Of a stretch of DNA of 8,915 nucleotides, positions 1 through 6,381 are shown in pieces (the first letter of the stretch is position 1; every line of letters starts with the position of its first letter). The DNA lies in assembly GCA_946221045.1 (NCBI GenBank), contig CAMIIY010000060.1:1-8915 (forward strand), written 5' to 3'. Position numbers and translations under genes: made by a program. Origin of the DNA: an uncultured Oceanospirillaceae bacterium. GTDB taxonomy: Bacteria; Pseudomonadota; Gammaproteobacteria; Pseudomonadales; Balneatricaceae. The notes beneath the pieces were generated by a model. That model worked only from the letters and a program-made list of their open reading frames with translations. It did no database searches and had not been told where the DNA came from.

Positions 1-54
1 CCTGCGACCCTCGCATTATGAATGCGATGCTCTAACCAACTGAGCTATATTGCC
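1..54 (-). tRNA. tRNA-Met (CAT), elongator type, 3' part cut by window edge
   Basis: The 54 visible bases cover the 5' acceptor strand, D arm, anticodon arm and variable region of a minus-strand tRNA. The anticodon loop reads TTCATAA, giving anticodon CAT. The sequence is identical to the same part of the complete tRNA-Met at 155-231, so 23 bases (the T arm and 3' end) lie outside the window. The D arm (TAGCTCAGTTGGTTAGAGCA) is that of elongator tRNA-Met. It is the most distal visible member of the cluster, 10 nt after tRNA-Gln(TTG). More tRNA genes could follow beyond the edge. Confidence 0.93.
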
Positions 55-64
55 ACGCAGGAAG

Positions 65-139
65 TGGCTGGGGTAGGAGGATTCGAACCTCCGCATGACG
101 GGATCAAAACCCGTTGCCTTACCGCTTGGCTATACCCCA
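65..139 (-). tRNA. tRNA-Gln (TTG)
   Basis: This is a complete 75-nt tRNA on the minus strand. The 5' strand TGGGGTA pairs with TACCCCA, followed by the discriminator G and an encoded CCA. The anticodon loop TTTTGAT gives anticodon TTG, which reads CAA and, by wobble, CAG. The first acceptor pair is the weak U1-A72 typical of bacterial tRNA-Gln. It lies between two tRNA-Met genes with spacers of 15 nt and 10 nt and is surely cotranscribed with them. Its 3' 33 nt are identical to those of tRNA-Gln(CTG) at 3816-3890. Confidence 0.97.
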
Positions 140-154
140 GCAATACCTGAAACA

Positions 155-231
155 TGGTGGCAATAGCGGGACTCGAACCTGCGACCCTCGCATTATGAAT
201 GCGATGCTCTAACCAACTGAGCTATATTGCC
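155..231 (-). tRNA. tRNA-Met (CAT), elongator type
   Basis: This is a complete 77-nt tRNA with encoded CCA. The acceptor stem is GGCAATA/TATTGCC, the anticodon stem TCGCA/TGCGA, the loop TTCATAA, and the T arm contains GGTTCGAGTCC. The D arm and overall form match elongator tRNA-Met rather than initiator tRNA, which would have an unpaired first acceptor position and three G-C pairs in the anticodon stem. A CAT anticodon can also mark tRNA-Ile2 (lysidine-modified), but the body is much closer to remembered metT-type sequences. It is the first gene of the cluster, 17 nt downstream of a promoter -10 box. Its flanks are complementary over 8 nt (147-154 and 233-240). Confidence 0.95.
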
Positions 232-248
232 ATGTTTCAGAGGCGCGA

Positions 249-277
249 ATTATTCCCTTTTGGACGTTTTATGTCAA
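249..277 (-). promoter_or_regulatory. sigma70-type promoter of the tRNA-Met/Gln/Met cluster
   Basis: Reading the minus strand, a perfect -35 box TTGACA (277-272) is followed after exactly 17 nt by AATAAT (254-249), five of six matches to TATAAT. The tRNA 5' end lies 17 nt after the -10 box. The bases around the expected start site read CGCGCCTC, a GC-rich discriminator of the kind associated with ppGpp/DksA stringent control of stable RNA promoters. Regulation is an inference; the boxes and spacing are seen directly. Confidence 0.85.
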
Positions 278-313
278 CCGTTTAGCGGCTGAAAAACTGT
301 ATGCTGAGCAGAC

Positions 314-347
314 AAAAAAAGCCCGCATTTATGCGGGCCTTTTTTTG
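314..347. terminator. bidirectional intrinsic terminator
   Basis: The inverted repeat GCCCGCAT (321-328) and ATGCGGGC (331-338), GC-rich and nearly perfect, is flanked by seven A on the left (314-320) and a run of seven T on the right (341-346 plus 340 in part). Either strand therefore transcribes a stable stem followed by a U-run. On the minus strand it lies 24 nt after the ychF stop codon and ends the prs-rplY-pth-ychF group, insulating the tRNA cluster promoter just downstream. Confidence 0.92.
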
Positions 348-370
348 ATCAACGGGTGCTCAAAAAAGCA

Positions 371-1462
371 TCAGACATTGAAGCGGAAATGGATCACATC
401 ACCATCTTTCACAATGTATTCTTTACCTTCCAGACGCCACTTGCCGGCATCTTTAGCGCCCTGTTCACCTTTGAAGCCGACAAAGTCGTCGTAGGCGATG
501 GTTTCTGCACGGATAAAGCCTTTTTCAAAGTCGGTGTGAATGACACCGGCGGCCTGAGGGGCGGTCGCGCCGATTTTGACGGTCCAGGCCCGTACTTCCT
601 TTACGCCTGCGGTGAAGTAGGTCTGCAGCCCCAGCAGGCTGTAGCCAGCGCGGATAACGCGATCAAGTCCTGCTTCTTCCATACCCAGCTCTTCCAGGAA
701 CATATCGCGCTCTTCGTCATCCAGCTCGGCAATTTCGGCTTCGAGTTTGTTGCAGATGCTGACCACTTCTGCGCCTTCGGATGCTGCCAGTTTGACAACG
801 GCATCCAGGTGCGGGTTGTTTTCAAAACCGGTTTCATCCACGTTGGCGATGTACATGGTAGGTTTGATGGTCAGCAGGTGAAAACCTTTAACAATCTTCA
901 GCTCGTTGCTGTCCATTGTCAGAGAGCGTACGGGCTTGCCTTCTTCAAGGTGAGGAATAAGGCGCTCAAGCATCGCTTTCTGGGCAACGGCTTCCTTGTC
1001 ACCGCCTTTGGCCGCGCGCTGGATGCGCTGCAGCTGTTTTTCGGCAGATTCGAGATCCGCCATGGCCAGCTCCAGGTTGATGGTTTCAATGTCATCAATC
1101 GGGTCAATTTTATTGGCGACATGAATGACATTGCTGTCTTCAAAACAGCGTACTACGTGGGCAATCGCATCCGTCTCGCGGATATTGGCCAGAAATTTGT
1201 TACCCAGCCCTTCGCCTTTTGATGCGCCTGCCACCAGACCGGCAATATCGACAAACTCCATGGTGGTGGGTACAACCCGCTCCGGGCTGACAATATCAGC
1301 CAGCAAATCCAGACGGGGATCGGGCATAGCGACTGTGCCGGCATTCGGCTCAATGGTGCAGAATGGAAAGTTTTCAGCAGCGATGCCGTTTTTGGTCAGC
1401 GCATTAAAAAGGGTGGACTTGCCGACATTTGGCAGACCTACGATACCGCATTTGAAACCCAT
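371..1462 (-). CDS. ychF: YchF/OLA1-family ribosome-associated P-loop ATPase
   Basis: YchF is a universally conserved TRAFAC-class P-loop protein that binds ribosomes and, unlike most relatives, prefers ATP over GTP. The 363 residues equal the usual bacterial length. Visible motifs are the P-loop GLPNVGKST (9-17), the G3 motif DIAG (72-75) followed by the family signature [12 protein letters not shown] (79-90), and the noncanonical NVDE (207-210) at the position that replaces the GTP-specific NKxD motif. The C-terminal TGS domain runs from about 278 to 363 and includes [11 protein letters not shown] and YIVKDGD. The start is supported by the ribosome binding sequence AGAGGA 8 nt before the ATG. 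The gene is the last of the rplY-pth-ychF run, 23 nt after pth, and a strong terminator follows. The pth-ychF pairing is common in proteobacteria. No anomalies are seen. Confidence 0.98.
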   Translation of the reverse strand: MGFKCGIVGLPNVGKSTLFNALTKNGIAAENFPFCTIEPNAGTVAMPDPRLDLLADIVSPERVVPTTMEFVDIAGLVAGASKGEGLGNKFLANIRETDAIAHVVRCFEDSNVIHVANKIDPIDDIETINLELAMADLESAEKQLQRIQRAAKGGDKEAVAQKAMLERLIPHLEEGKPVRSLTMDSNELKIVKGFHLLTIKPTMYIANVDETGFENNPHLDAVVKLAASEGAEVVSICNKLEAEIAELDDEERDMFLEELGMEEAGLDRVIRAGYSLLGLQTYFTAGVKEVRAWTVKIGATAPQAAGVIHTDFEKGFIRAETIAYDDFVGFKGEQGAKDAGKWRLEGKEYIVKDGDVIHFRFNV

Positions 1463-1485
1463 CTGATCTGTCCTCTGCGAATAAT

Positions 1486-2076
1486 TTAAGAAGCGGAAAA
1501 AGTGTGTAACTGATTCATTGCCTGACCCCAGGCGCCTTTTATGGCCAGTTCGATATAGCGCTCGGCTTCATCGCTGGCGGCCTGAGTGGCTTCGCGTTCC
1601 TGAGCCGGTGCTTTGCCCAGTACAAAGTTGCTTACCTGGCTGCTGTGGCCCGGATGCCCGATACCCAGCCGCAGGCGATAAAAATTCTTGTTGTTCCCCA
1701 GCTTACTGATAATGTCCCGCAGGCCATTATGGCCGCCATGCCCACCGCCCTGCTTGAAGCGGGCTACACCCGGTGGCAGATCGAGTTCGTCGTGTGCAAC
1801 AAGAATGGATTCAGGCGGGATCTTGTAGAATCCTGCCAATGCTGCGACGGCCTGACCGCTGAGGTTCATAAAGGTGGTTGGAACTAACAGGTGGACCGGT
1901 TGGCCCGCGAGCAAAATCTTGGCATAGAGGCCGTGGTAACGGGATTCGGCTCGGAGAGGGGAGAGATGTCGAGCAGCAAGCTGCTCGACAAACTCAGCAC
2001 CGGCATTATGACGGGTCTGGGCATATCGGGCCCCGGGATTACCGAGGCCAACGATCAGCTCAATCTTGTCATTCAT
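1486..2076 (-). CDS. pth: peptidyl-tRNA hydrolase
   Basis: Pth cleaves the ester bond of peptidyl-tRNAs that drop off the ribosome, recycling tRNA in the cytoplasm. The product has 196 residues (E. coli 194) and keeps every expected active-site residue: Asn13 in GLGNPG, the catalytic His23 in TRHNAG, Met70-Asn71 in PTTFMNLSG, Asp96 in HDELDLPPG and Asn117 in [11 protein letters not shown]. Each is offset by three from the E. coli numbering, because the N-terminus is slightly longer. The gene follows rplY by only 21 nt, and I see no clear Shine-Dalgarno in that spacer (GC-rich GCGGCCGGC before the ATG). Translation may depend on coupling to rplY. No other in-frame start with a better context is apparent. 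Confidence 0.97.
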   Translation of the reverse strand: MNDKIELIVGLGNPGARYAQTRHNAGAEFVEQLAARHLSPLRAESRYHGLYAKILLAGQPVHLLVPTTFMNLSGQAVAALAGFYKIPPESILVAHDELDLPPGVARFKQGGGHGGHNGLRDIISKLGNNKNFYRLRLGIGHPGHSSQVSNFVLGKAPAQEREATQAASDEAERYIELAIKGAWGQAMNQLHTFSAS

Positions 2077-2097
2077 GCCGGCCGCAATCGGTCACGA

Positions 2098-2697
2098 TTA
2101 CTTAGCAGCGCGAGCGCCACGTGGAGCGTAGACGTAGCCGATACCCTGGTCGTGATCTTCACCACGGCGCAGAGCAACAATTTCAACGCCTGATGGCAGA
2201 GAGATGTCAGACAGGTGAAGAACCTGGTCGTTCTGGCAAGCAGACAGGTTAACTTCAACAAATTCTGGCAGATCTGTTGGCAGGCACAGTACTTCTGCAG
2301 TGTTTTTCTCAGCTGCAAATTTGCAGGCTGCTTTGGAAGCAGGTGACTTGTCGAAGCCAACAAATTTGATCGGTACAGTGATCTTGATTTTGTTGGTTTT
2401 GGTCACGCGCTGAAAGTCAGCGTGCAGTACAACAGGCTTGGACGGGTGACGCTGCAGGTCCTTGATGATCACCTGTTCTTCTTTGTCGTCCAGTTTCAGA
2501 GTCAGAAGAGAGGAGAAGAAGGACTGGTCTTCCAGCATTTTTACCAGTTCGTTGTTCTGCAGAGAGATGGCAGAAGGCTTTTTACGCTTATCGCCACCGT
2601 ACACAATACCAGGAACCAGACCCGCACGACGCAGGCGGCGGCTCGCACCTTTCCCTTCGTCTTCACGTGCAACAGCGTTTACTACAAAGTTAGACAT
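2098..2697 (-). CDS. rplY: 50S ribosomal protein L25, long CTC type
   Basis: L25 binds 5S rRNA in the central protuberance of the 50S subunit. This 199-residue protein is the two-domain form found in Pseudomonas and many other bacteria (general stress protein CTC type), not the 94-residue E. coli form. The N-terminal 5S-binding domain (about 1-95) shows the typical GKGASRRLRRAGLVPGIVYGG (16-36) and the region IKDLQRHPSKPVVLHADFQRV (78-98). The C-terminal beta domain ends in a basic GARAAK tail. The ribosome binding sequence AAAGGTAAG lies just before the ATG and supports this start. Upstream is a 115-nt gap to prs holding two hairpins, one of them terminator-like (2712-2752). Downstream pth follows after 21 nt. 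Autogenous control of rplY via its leader is known in E. coli; whether this leader does the same is inference. Confidence 0.97.
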   Translation of the reverse strand: MSNFVVNAVAREDEGKGASRRLRRAGLVPGIVYGGDKRKKPSAISLQNNELVKMLEDQSFFSSLLTLKLDDKEEQVIIKDLQRHPSKPVVLHADFQRVTKTNKIKITVPIKFVGFDKSPASKAACKFAAEKNTAEVLCLPTDLPEFVEVNLSACQNDQVLHLSDISLPSGVEIVALRRGEDHDQGIGYVYAPRGARAAK

Positions 2698-2711
2698 TTT
2701 TACTTACCTTT

Positions 2712-2752
2712 AAAAAACAATCTGCAACACCTTGCGACCAGGTCTTGCAGAT
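2712..2752 (-). terminator. terminator-like hairpin in the rplY leader (possible attenuator)
   Basis: On the minus strand ATCTGCAA (2752-2745) pairs perfectly with TTGCAGAT (2727-2720). After one C-C mismatch on the plus strand (2728/2744), a further four pairs (ACCT/AGGT, 2729-2732 with 2740-2743) extend it, leaving a 7-nt loop. The stem is followed by TG and six T (2717-2712), the form of an intrinsic terminator. The rplY Shine-Dalgarno begins only about 2 nt after the T-run, so no promoter fits between them. Transcripts reaching rplY must read through, which suggests attenuation or a protein-binding leader rather than plain termination after prs. Confidence 0.65.
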
Positions 2753-2775
2753 CTTGTTACCCCGGAGGGCGATAA

Positions 2776-2793
2776 ACTGATCCGGAGATCAGC
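2776..2793 (-). other. small hairpin after prs, upstream of the rplY leader hairpin
   Basis: A perfect six-base inverted repeat, CTGATC (2777-2782) and GATCAG (2787-2792), with a four-base loop lies 20 nt after the prs stop. On the minus strand it is followed by TTTATC, too poor in T for a good terminator. It may protect the prs 3' end or be part of a larger rplY leader fold. I see no convincing promoter for rplY in this gap. Confidence 0.35.
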
Positions 2794-2812
2794 GTAGTAT
2801 CAGGCGATCTTC

Positions 2813-3754
2813 TTAACGAAACATCGCGCTGATGGATTCTTCATTACAGACACGGCGCACGGCTTCAGCCAGCAGAGGTGCCAGTGTCAACTGACGGATT
2901 TTGGTGCTTTTCTTCGCCTCATCCGACAGTGGAATTGTATCGGTCACAACCAGTTCATCCAGTTCTGAGCCATTGACATTGTTGATGGCCGGGCCGGACA
3001 GCACAGCGTGGGTCGCATAGGCGATAACCCGGGCAGCGCCGTTATCTTTCAGTGCCTTGGCTGCTTTGCACAGGGTGCCGGCGGTATCACACATGTCGTC
3101 AACCAGTACGCAGGTACGGCCTTTGACGTCACCGATGATGTTCATGACCTGAGACTCGTTGGCACGCTCACGACGTTTGTCGATGATCGCCAGATCGCAG
3201 TCCAGCTGTTTGGCAACGGCGCGTGCACGTACTACGCCGCCTACGTCAGGAGAAACAACCATCATGTTGTCGTATTCCTGATCAGAAATATCGTCCAGCA
3301 GCACCGGTGAACCATATACGTTGTCTACCGGGATGCTGAAAAAGCCCTGAATCTGGTCGGCATGCAGGTCAACCGTCAGTACGCGGTCGATGCCTACAGT
3401 CGACATCATGTCTGCTACCACCTTGGCGCTGATGGGTACACGCGCTGAACGGGGGCGGCGATCCTGACGGGCATAGCCGAAGTAGGGTACCACTGCAGTG
3501 ATACGGCCGGCTGAGGCGCGACGCAGGGCGTCTGCCATCACGATCAGCTCCATCAGGTTGTCGTTGGTTGGGGCACAGGTGGACTGGATGATAAAGACAT
3601 CCTTGCCACGGACGTTTTCCTGGATTTCAACGCTGACTTCGCCATCGCTGAAGCGACCTACGTTTGCCTGTCCCAGTGGGACATCCAGGCGTTCTACCAC
3701 CTTCAGGCCAAGTTCCGGGTTGGCATTTCCGGTGAAAACCATCATCTGTGACAC
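2813..3754 (-). CDS. prs: ribose-phosphate pyrophosphokinase (PRPP synthetase), GTG start
   Basis: Prs transfers pyrophosphate from ATP to ribose 5-phosphate, giving PRPP for purine, pyrimidine, NAD, His and Trp synthesis. Visible motifs (GTG-start numbering) are the flexible ATP loop RQDRR (96-100), the metal/ATP region [12 protein letters not shown] (128-139), [15 protein letters not shown] (168-182), IDKRR (191-195) and the PRPP-binding loop [12 protein letters not shown] (217-228). The C-terminus [10 protein letters not shown] is typical. I chose GTG at 3754, not the in-frame ATG at 3808. The GTG gives [15 protein letters not shown], matching the remembered Pseudomonas N-terminus, and a length of 313, the same as Pseudomonas. 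It also has GAGAAGG 8 nt upstream. The ATG would add 18 unconserved residues starting 7 nt after a tRNA. The gene is probably cotranscribed with tRNA-Gln(CTG) from the promoter at 3934-3962. Confidence 0.97.
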   Translation of the reverse strand: MSQMMVFTGNANPELGLKVVERLDVPLGQANVGRFSDGEVSVEIQENVRGKDVFIIQSTCAPTNDNLMELIVMADALRRASAGRITAVVPYFGYARQDRRPRSARVPISAKVVADMMSTVGIDRVLTVDLHADQIQGFFSIPVDNVYGSPVLLDDISDQEYDNMMVVSPDVGGVVRARAVAKQLDCDLAIIDKRRERANESQVMNIIGDVKGRTCVLVDDMCDTAGTLCKAAKALKDNGAARVIAYATHAVLSGPAINNVNGSELDELVVTDTIPLSDEAKKSTKIRQLTLAPLLAEAVRRVCNEESISAMFR

Positions 3755-3762
3755 GGTGTGCA

Positions 3763-3769
3763 CCTTCTC
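3763..3769 (-). promoter_or_regulatory. ribosome binding site deciding the prs GTG start
   Basis: GAGAAGG on the minus strand lies 8 nt before GTG at 3754-3752, a normal Shine-Dalgarno spacing. The competing ATG at 3808-3806 has only 7 nt between it and the mature tRNA 3' end and no Shine-Dalgarno of its own. Confidence 0.65.
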
Positions 3770-3815
3770 GACAGTAGTTGATTCGGGATTGGTTTGGGAA
3801 CCGTTCATGAGTTAT

Positions 3816-3890
3816 TGGCTGGGGTAGGAGGATTCGAACCTCCGCATGCTGGAATCAGAATCCAGTGCCTTACCGCTTGGCGATACCCCA
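3816..3890 (-). tRNA. tRNA-Gln (CTG)
   Basis: This is a complete 75-nt tRNA with encoded CCA on the minus strand. The acceptor TGGGGTA pairs with TACCCCA, the anticodon stem is CTGGA/TCCAG, and the loop TTCTGAT gives anticodon CTG, reading CAG. It differs from tRNA-Gln(TTG) at 65-139 mainly in the anticodon arm and one base after the acceptor stem. It sits 62 nt before the preferred prs start. A tRNA-Gln just upstream of prs is also the Pseudomonas arrangement as I recall it. RNase processing of the tRNA would set the 5' end of the prs mRNA. Confidence 0.97.
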
Positions 3891-3933
3891 ACGTTGCTCC
3901 TTTGGAGGACGGCCTCCGTTTAAAGAGGCGCAG

Positions 3934-3962
3934 ATTATCCAAGATCAAATAGGTAAAGTCAA
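3934..3962 (-). promoter_or_regulatory. sigma70-type promoter of tRNA-Gln(CTG)-prs
   Basis: On the minus strand TTGACT (3962-3957) and GATAAT (3939-3934) are separated by exactly 17 nt, each one base off consensus. The following bases read CTGCGCCTC, the same GC-rich discriminator core (GCGCCTC) as at the other tRNA promoter. The expected start is near 3926, giving a 5' leader of about 36 nt that contains a small GGAGG/CCTCC hairpin (3904-3917) before the tRNA. The promoter lies in the 84-nt gap after lolB. No good terminator follows lolB, so read-through from upstream is also likely. Confidence 0.8.
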
Positions 3963-3974
3963 ACCGCAAACGGC

Positions 3975-4571
3975 CTAGACATCAGGCGTGACACCGGTTG
4001 TCCAGTCATGTATCACGATCAGTATGGTGAGCTTGCCATAGTGGAGTTTGAGTTTGCGAGGCAGGTTGGGAATCCCGTCATAATAGGTCAGATATTCTAT
4101 ATCCCAGCCCGCCTGTTTTAACTGACTGAGTCGGTTGTTTTCCAGCAGCATATTTTGATGCCCGCCCGGGGCGGGCAGGCCGCGAATCCACCAGTAAAAC
4201 TGACTGATGGGTAGCTCCCAGCCAAGGTGCTCGGCGAGCAATGCGTCAGGGGAGCTGCCTCTGAAAATACCCTCGCCGGATGCGTCCACTGTGACTGCGC
4301 CGGGCTCGCCATAAATAGAAGCGCCGCCCTGACCCCAGGGGCCACGGATATCAATTTGATACTGCTGTTGGTGCTGCATCCATTTCAGGTTGGCCGATTG
4401 GCTGTCGGACGGTGTTCTGAAGCCGATCTTTCCGCTCAGCGTCCAGTTCTGAACCTCGTGCAGGGCCTGCTGCTGCTGTTCCCAGCTGCTGGTTGTTGGC
4501 GGAGTGGGGGGTGATGCGCTGCAACCGGCCAGTATCAGGCCGGTCAGCAGTATAACAATCCATTGTTTCAT
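3975..4571 (-). CDS. lolB: outer-membrane lipoprotein insertion protein LolB
   Basis: LolB accepts lipoproteins from the periplasmic carrier LolA and inserts them in the outer membrane, and is itself an outer-membrane lipoprotein. The 198-residue product begins with a lipoprotein signal peptide (KQWIVILLTGLILAGC) with lipobox LAGC at 14-17. Ser18 at +2 fits outer-membrane sorting. Family traits follow: NWTLSGKIGFRT near 42-53, LKWMQHQQQYQIDIRGPWGQGG, HLGWELPISQFYWWIRGLPAPG, and a C-terminal LPRKLKLHYGKLTILIVIHDW. The ATG overlaps the stop of the upstream TPR lipoprotein gene (ATGA, 4571-4568), so the two are an operon with coupled translation. In E. coli and Pseudomonas ispE follows lolB; here only 84 nt separate lolB from tRNA-Gln, with no room for ispE. 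Confidence 0.95.
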   Translation of the reverse strand: MKQWIVILLTGLILAGCSASPPTPPTTSSWEQQQQALHEVQNWTLSGKIGFRTPSDSQSANLKWMQHQQQYQIDIRGPWGQGGASIYGEPGAVTVDASGEGIFRGSSPDALLAEHLGWELPISQFYWWIRGLPAPGGHQNMLLENNRLSQLKQAGWDIEYLTYYDGIPNLPRKLKLHYGKLTILIVIHDWTTGVTPDV

Positions 4572-6316
4572 TGAGTTTGCTCTTGCTCCAGTAGCGCTTT
4601 TGCCTGGGTCAGATAGGGGTTATCTGGTGCGTTGTTCAGCGCGGCCTGGAGCAGATCCATCGCTTTTCGGCGTTGGTCGGCATGCCAGTATGCCTGCACC
4701 AGATGTGCTGCGACTTCCGGGTCCGGGTGGCGCTCATAGGCCAGTTCCAGATAGGGAATGGATTCATTAACCGCACCACGCAGATAGAGTACCCAGCCCA
4801 TAGAGTCGAGAATGGCCGGGTCATCGGGCTTCAGACGCAGTGCGGCGCTGATCAGGTTATATGCTTCTTCATAGCGGCGGGTGTGCAGCGTCAGCGTGTA
4901 ACCCAGTGCGTTCAGGGTCATCGCATTCTGCGGGTCCTGTTGCAGTATCTTGCGCAGATCTTTTTCGGCTTGTTTAAAGTCGGTTGACTCAATCAGCATA
5001 GCGCGGCTGTAGAGCAAGTCAGGGTTTTCCGGCAGTTCCTGCAGGGCGGTGTTGAGTAGTGCTATTCCTTCAGGGCGCATGCCGTGTGTATCCAGCCATT
5101 CTGACTGCAGCATATAAAGCTCGGTCATCAGTTCCGGGAAGGCGGCTCTGGCAGTTTCAAGGATACGGGTGACTTCGGTTTTATCGCTGGGCTGATCCAG
5201 TAAAGAGACGGCCCGCGAACGTGATTGCAGCAGATTATTGCCAGAGGACACCCGCAGGTAATGCTCCAGCGCCAGTGCAGTTTCTTTCTTCTGCTGGGCG
5301 ATATAGCCCAGATAGTAGTGCGGCGAGCTGTCATCTGGATTAAGTGTCAGCAGATCATGCAGGGCGATCTGAGCCGAATCAAACTGCCGGTTTTCAAGCA
5401 TCAGCAGGGCCAGATAATAGGCCAGTTTGGTGTCTTCCGGATTATTGTTGCGCAGGTTAAAACCTTGTTCAACGGCGGCCTGGTACTGGTTGTTATCAAA
5501 CAGGAGCTGCACGTAAAGCAAATGAATCCGGCGGTTATCCGGTTGTTTTTCGTAGGCCTGGCGCACCAGTTCCAGTGAGCGTACCGTTTCGCCATGCTCA
5601 TGCAGCAGCTCGGCTTTCTGAACCAGAATATCGAGGTTGTCCGGTTCAATGGCGAGTGCCTGATCGTAGGTGATCTCGGCTTTCAGTGCATAACCGGCCT
5701 GACTGTAGAGCATGGCCAGTGTTGTGAGCAGTTCAGGGTCGTCGCGGTTATCCGCGACCTGTTGCTGAAGGATTTCGATGTACTGTTTGCGCTGAGCCTC
5801 ATTCAGTTTCTTGCTTTGGCGTCGGATCAGGGCGAGTACTGTGCTGCTGTCCTCTTGCATGGCTTGCAGCAGCAGCGGCAGGGCCTGATCAAATTTGCCC
5901 TGATGCAGGTAAACACTGGCTTCCAGCTGATAGGGTTCGGCATTGGTGGGGTCGACTTCGCGCCAGATCCGGCTGGCGGTTAATACCCCTTCACTGTCGT
6001 TGAGAAACTGAGCAATATGGGCGGCTCGTTCAGCAACGCCGGGGTCGCGGGTTTTTTCGGCCTGCTCGAGATAATTTTGCAGTGCCAGCGGGAACAGACG
6101 TCGTTGGCCAGCAAACTCCGCCACCAGTAAGGTGTAGAGCGATTCCTGATTAAATTCGCCGGGGGTATAGGTGACTGCGCCAGGGGTGGTTTGTTCTGTC
6201 ACCACAGGCTTGGCTTCAGGGGATTGGGTGGCCGCCTCACTGGATATCTCTGTCACTGAACTGCAGCCACAGAGCAACAGGGGCAGCATAAAACAGGATC
6301 TGAACAGCTTATTCAT
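4568..6316 (-). CDS. lbcA: TPR-repeat outer-membrane lipoprotein, LbcA-like
   Basis: The 582-residue product has a short signal peptide and lipobox-like LCGC (15-18, with Cys18 as lipidated residue; Cys at -2 is unusual but tolerable). A Ser/Thr/Pro-rich linker runs to about 55, then helical TPR units fill the rest. Clear ones lie near 127-156, 194-227, 297-328, 333-355, 466-498, 501-531 and 537-568, with signature positions such as LNALGYTLTLHTRRYEEAY and ILDSMGWVLYLRG. The position between lolB and hemA matches P. aeruginosa PA4667 (LbcA), the TPR lipoprotein that partners the protease CtpA to degrade peptidoglycan hydrolases. Orthology rests on recalled synteny and architecture, so the function is inferred. 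The start is ATG 6316, because the longer TTG-initiated reading (6364) lies upstream of a promoter -10 and hides the signal peptide. The gene ends in an ATGA overlap with lolB. Confidence 0.85.
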   Translation of the reverse strand: MNKLFRSCFMLPLLLCGCSSVTEISSEAATQSPEAKPVVTEQTTPGAVTYTPGEFNQESLYTLLVAEFAGQRRLFPLALQNYLEQAEKTRDPGVAERAAHIAQFLNDSEGVLTASRIWREVDPTNAEPYQLEASVYLHQGKFDQALPLLLQAMQEDSSTVLALIRRQSKKLNEAQRKQYIEILQQQVADNRDDPELLTTLAMLYSQAGYALKAEITYDQALAIEPDNLDILVQKAELLHEHGETVRSLELVRQAYEKQPDNRRIHLLYVQLLFDNNQYQAAVEQGFNLRNNNPEDTKLAYYLALLMLENRQFDSAQIALHDLLTLNPDDSSPHYYLGYIAQQKKETALALEHYLRVSSGNNLLQSRSRAVSLLDQPSDKTEVTRILETARAAFPELMTELYMLQSEWLDTHGMRPEGIALLNTALQELPENPDLLYSRAMLIESTDFKQAEKDLRKILQQDPQNAMTLNALGYTLTLHTRRYEEAYNLISAALRLKPDDPAILDSMGWVLYLRGAVNESIPYLELAYERHPDPEVAAHLVQAYWHADQRRKAMDLLQAALNNAPDNPYLTQAKALLEQEQTQ

Positions 6317-6352
6317 TCGTAACCGGACACCAAGAAAAACATCGAAAGAACC

Positions 6353-6381
6353 ACTATAGAGCAATCGTTTACGCTTTGTAA
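6353..6381 (-). promoter_or_regulatory. candidate promoter of the TPR lipoprotein-lolB operon
   Basis: On the minus strand TATAGT (6358-6353), a good -10 box, follows TTACAA (6381-6376), a weaker -35 box, with a 17-nt spacer. A start near 6346 leaves a 5' leader of about 30 nt before the ATG at 6316. It would exclude the TTG codon at 6364, which supports the shorter protein start. Confidence 0.5.

Noticed and set aside
1..231. Repeated tRNA-Met sequence as an attachment-site duplication of an integrated element
   Set aside because: The copies are tRNA genes only 100 nt apart with another tRNA between them, and there is no integrase or foreign gene. It is a normal tRNA cluster.
1103..1114. 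NKID at residues 117-120 of YchF, which looks like a canonical GTP-specific G4 motif
   Set aside because: In YchF/OLA1 the nucleotide-specificity motif is the NVDE-type at 207-210. The stretch at 117-120 lies in a region that varies in the family (remembered as NSVDP in Pseudomonas), so the resemblance is coincidental.
356..1222. A 288-codon open frame on the plus strand opposite ychF
   Set aside because: It is antisense to a fully conserved ychF, its translation shows no family features, and it starts inside the terminator-ychF gap without a ribosome binding site. It is a by-product of the codon use of ychF.
3891..3974. A possible remnant of ispE between lolB and tRNA-Gln
   Set aside because: The gap is 84 nt, is taken up by a promoter and tRNA leader, and shows no GHMP-kinase motif in any frame.
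6317..6364. A 16-residue longer TPR lipoprotein starting at TTG 6364
   Set aside because: It lies upstream of a good -10 box, and the extension would bury the lipoprotein signal peptide that begins cleanly at ATG 6316.
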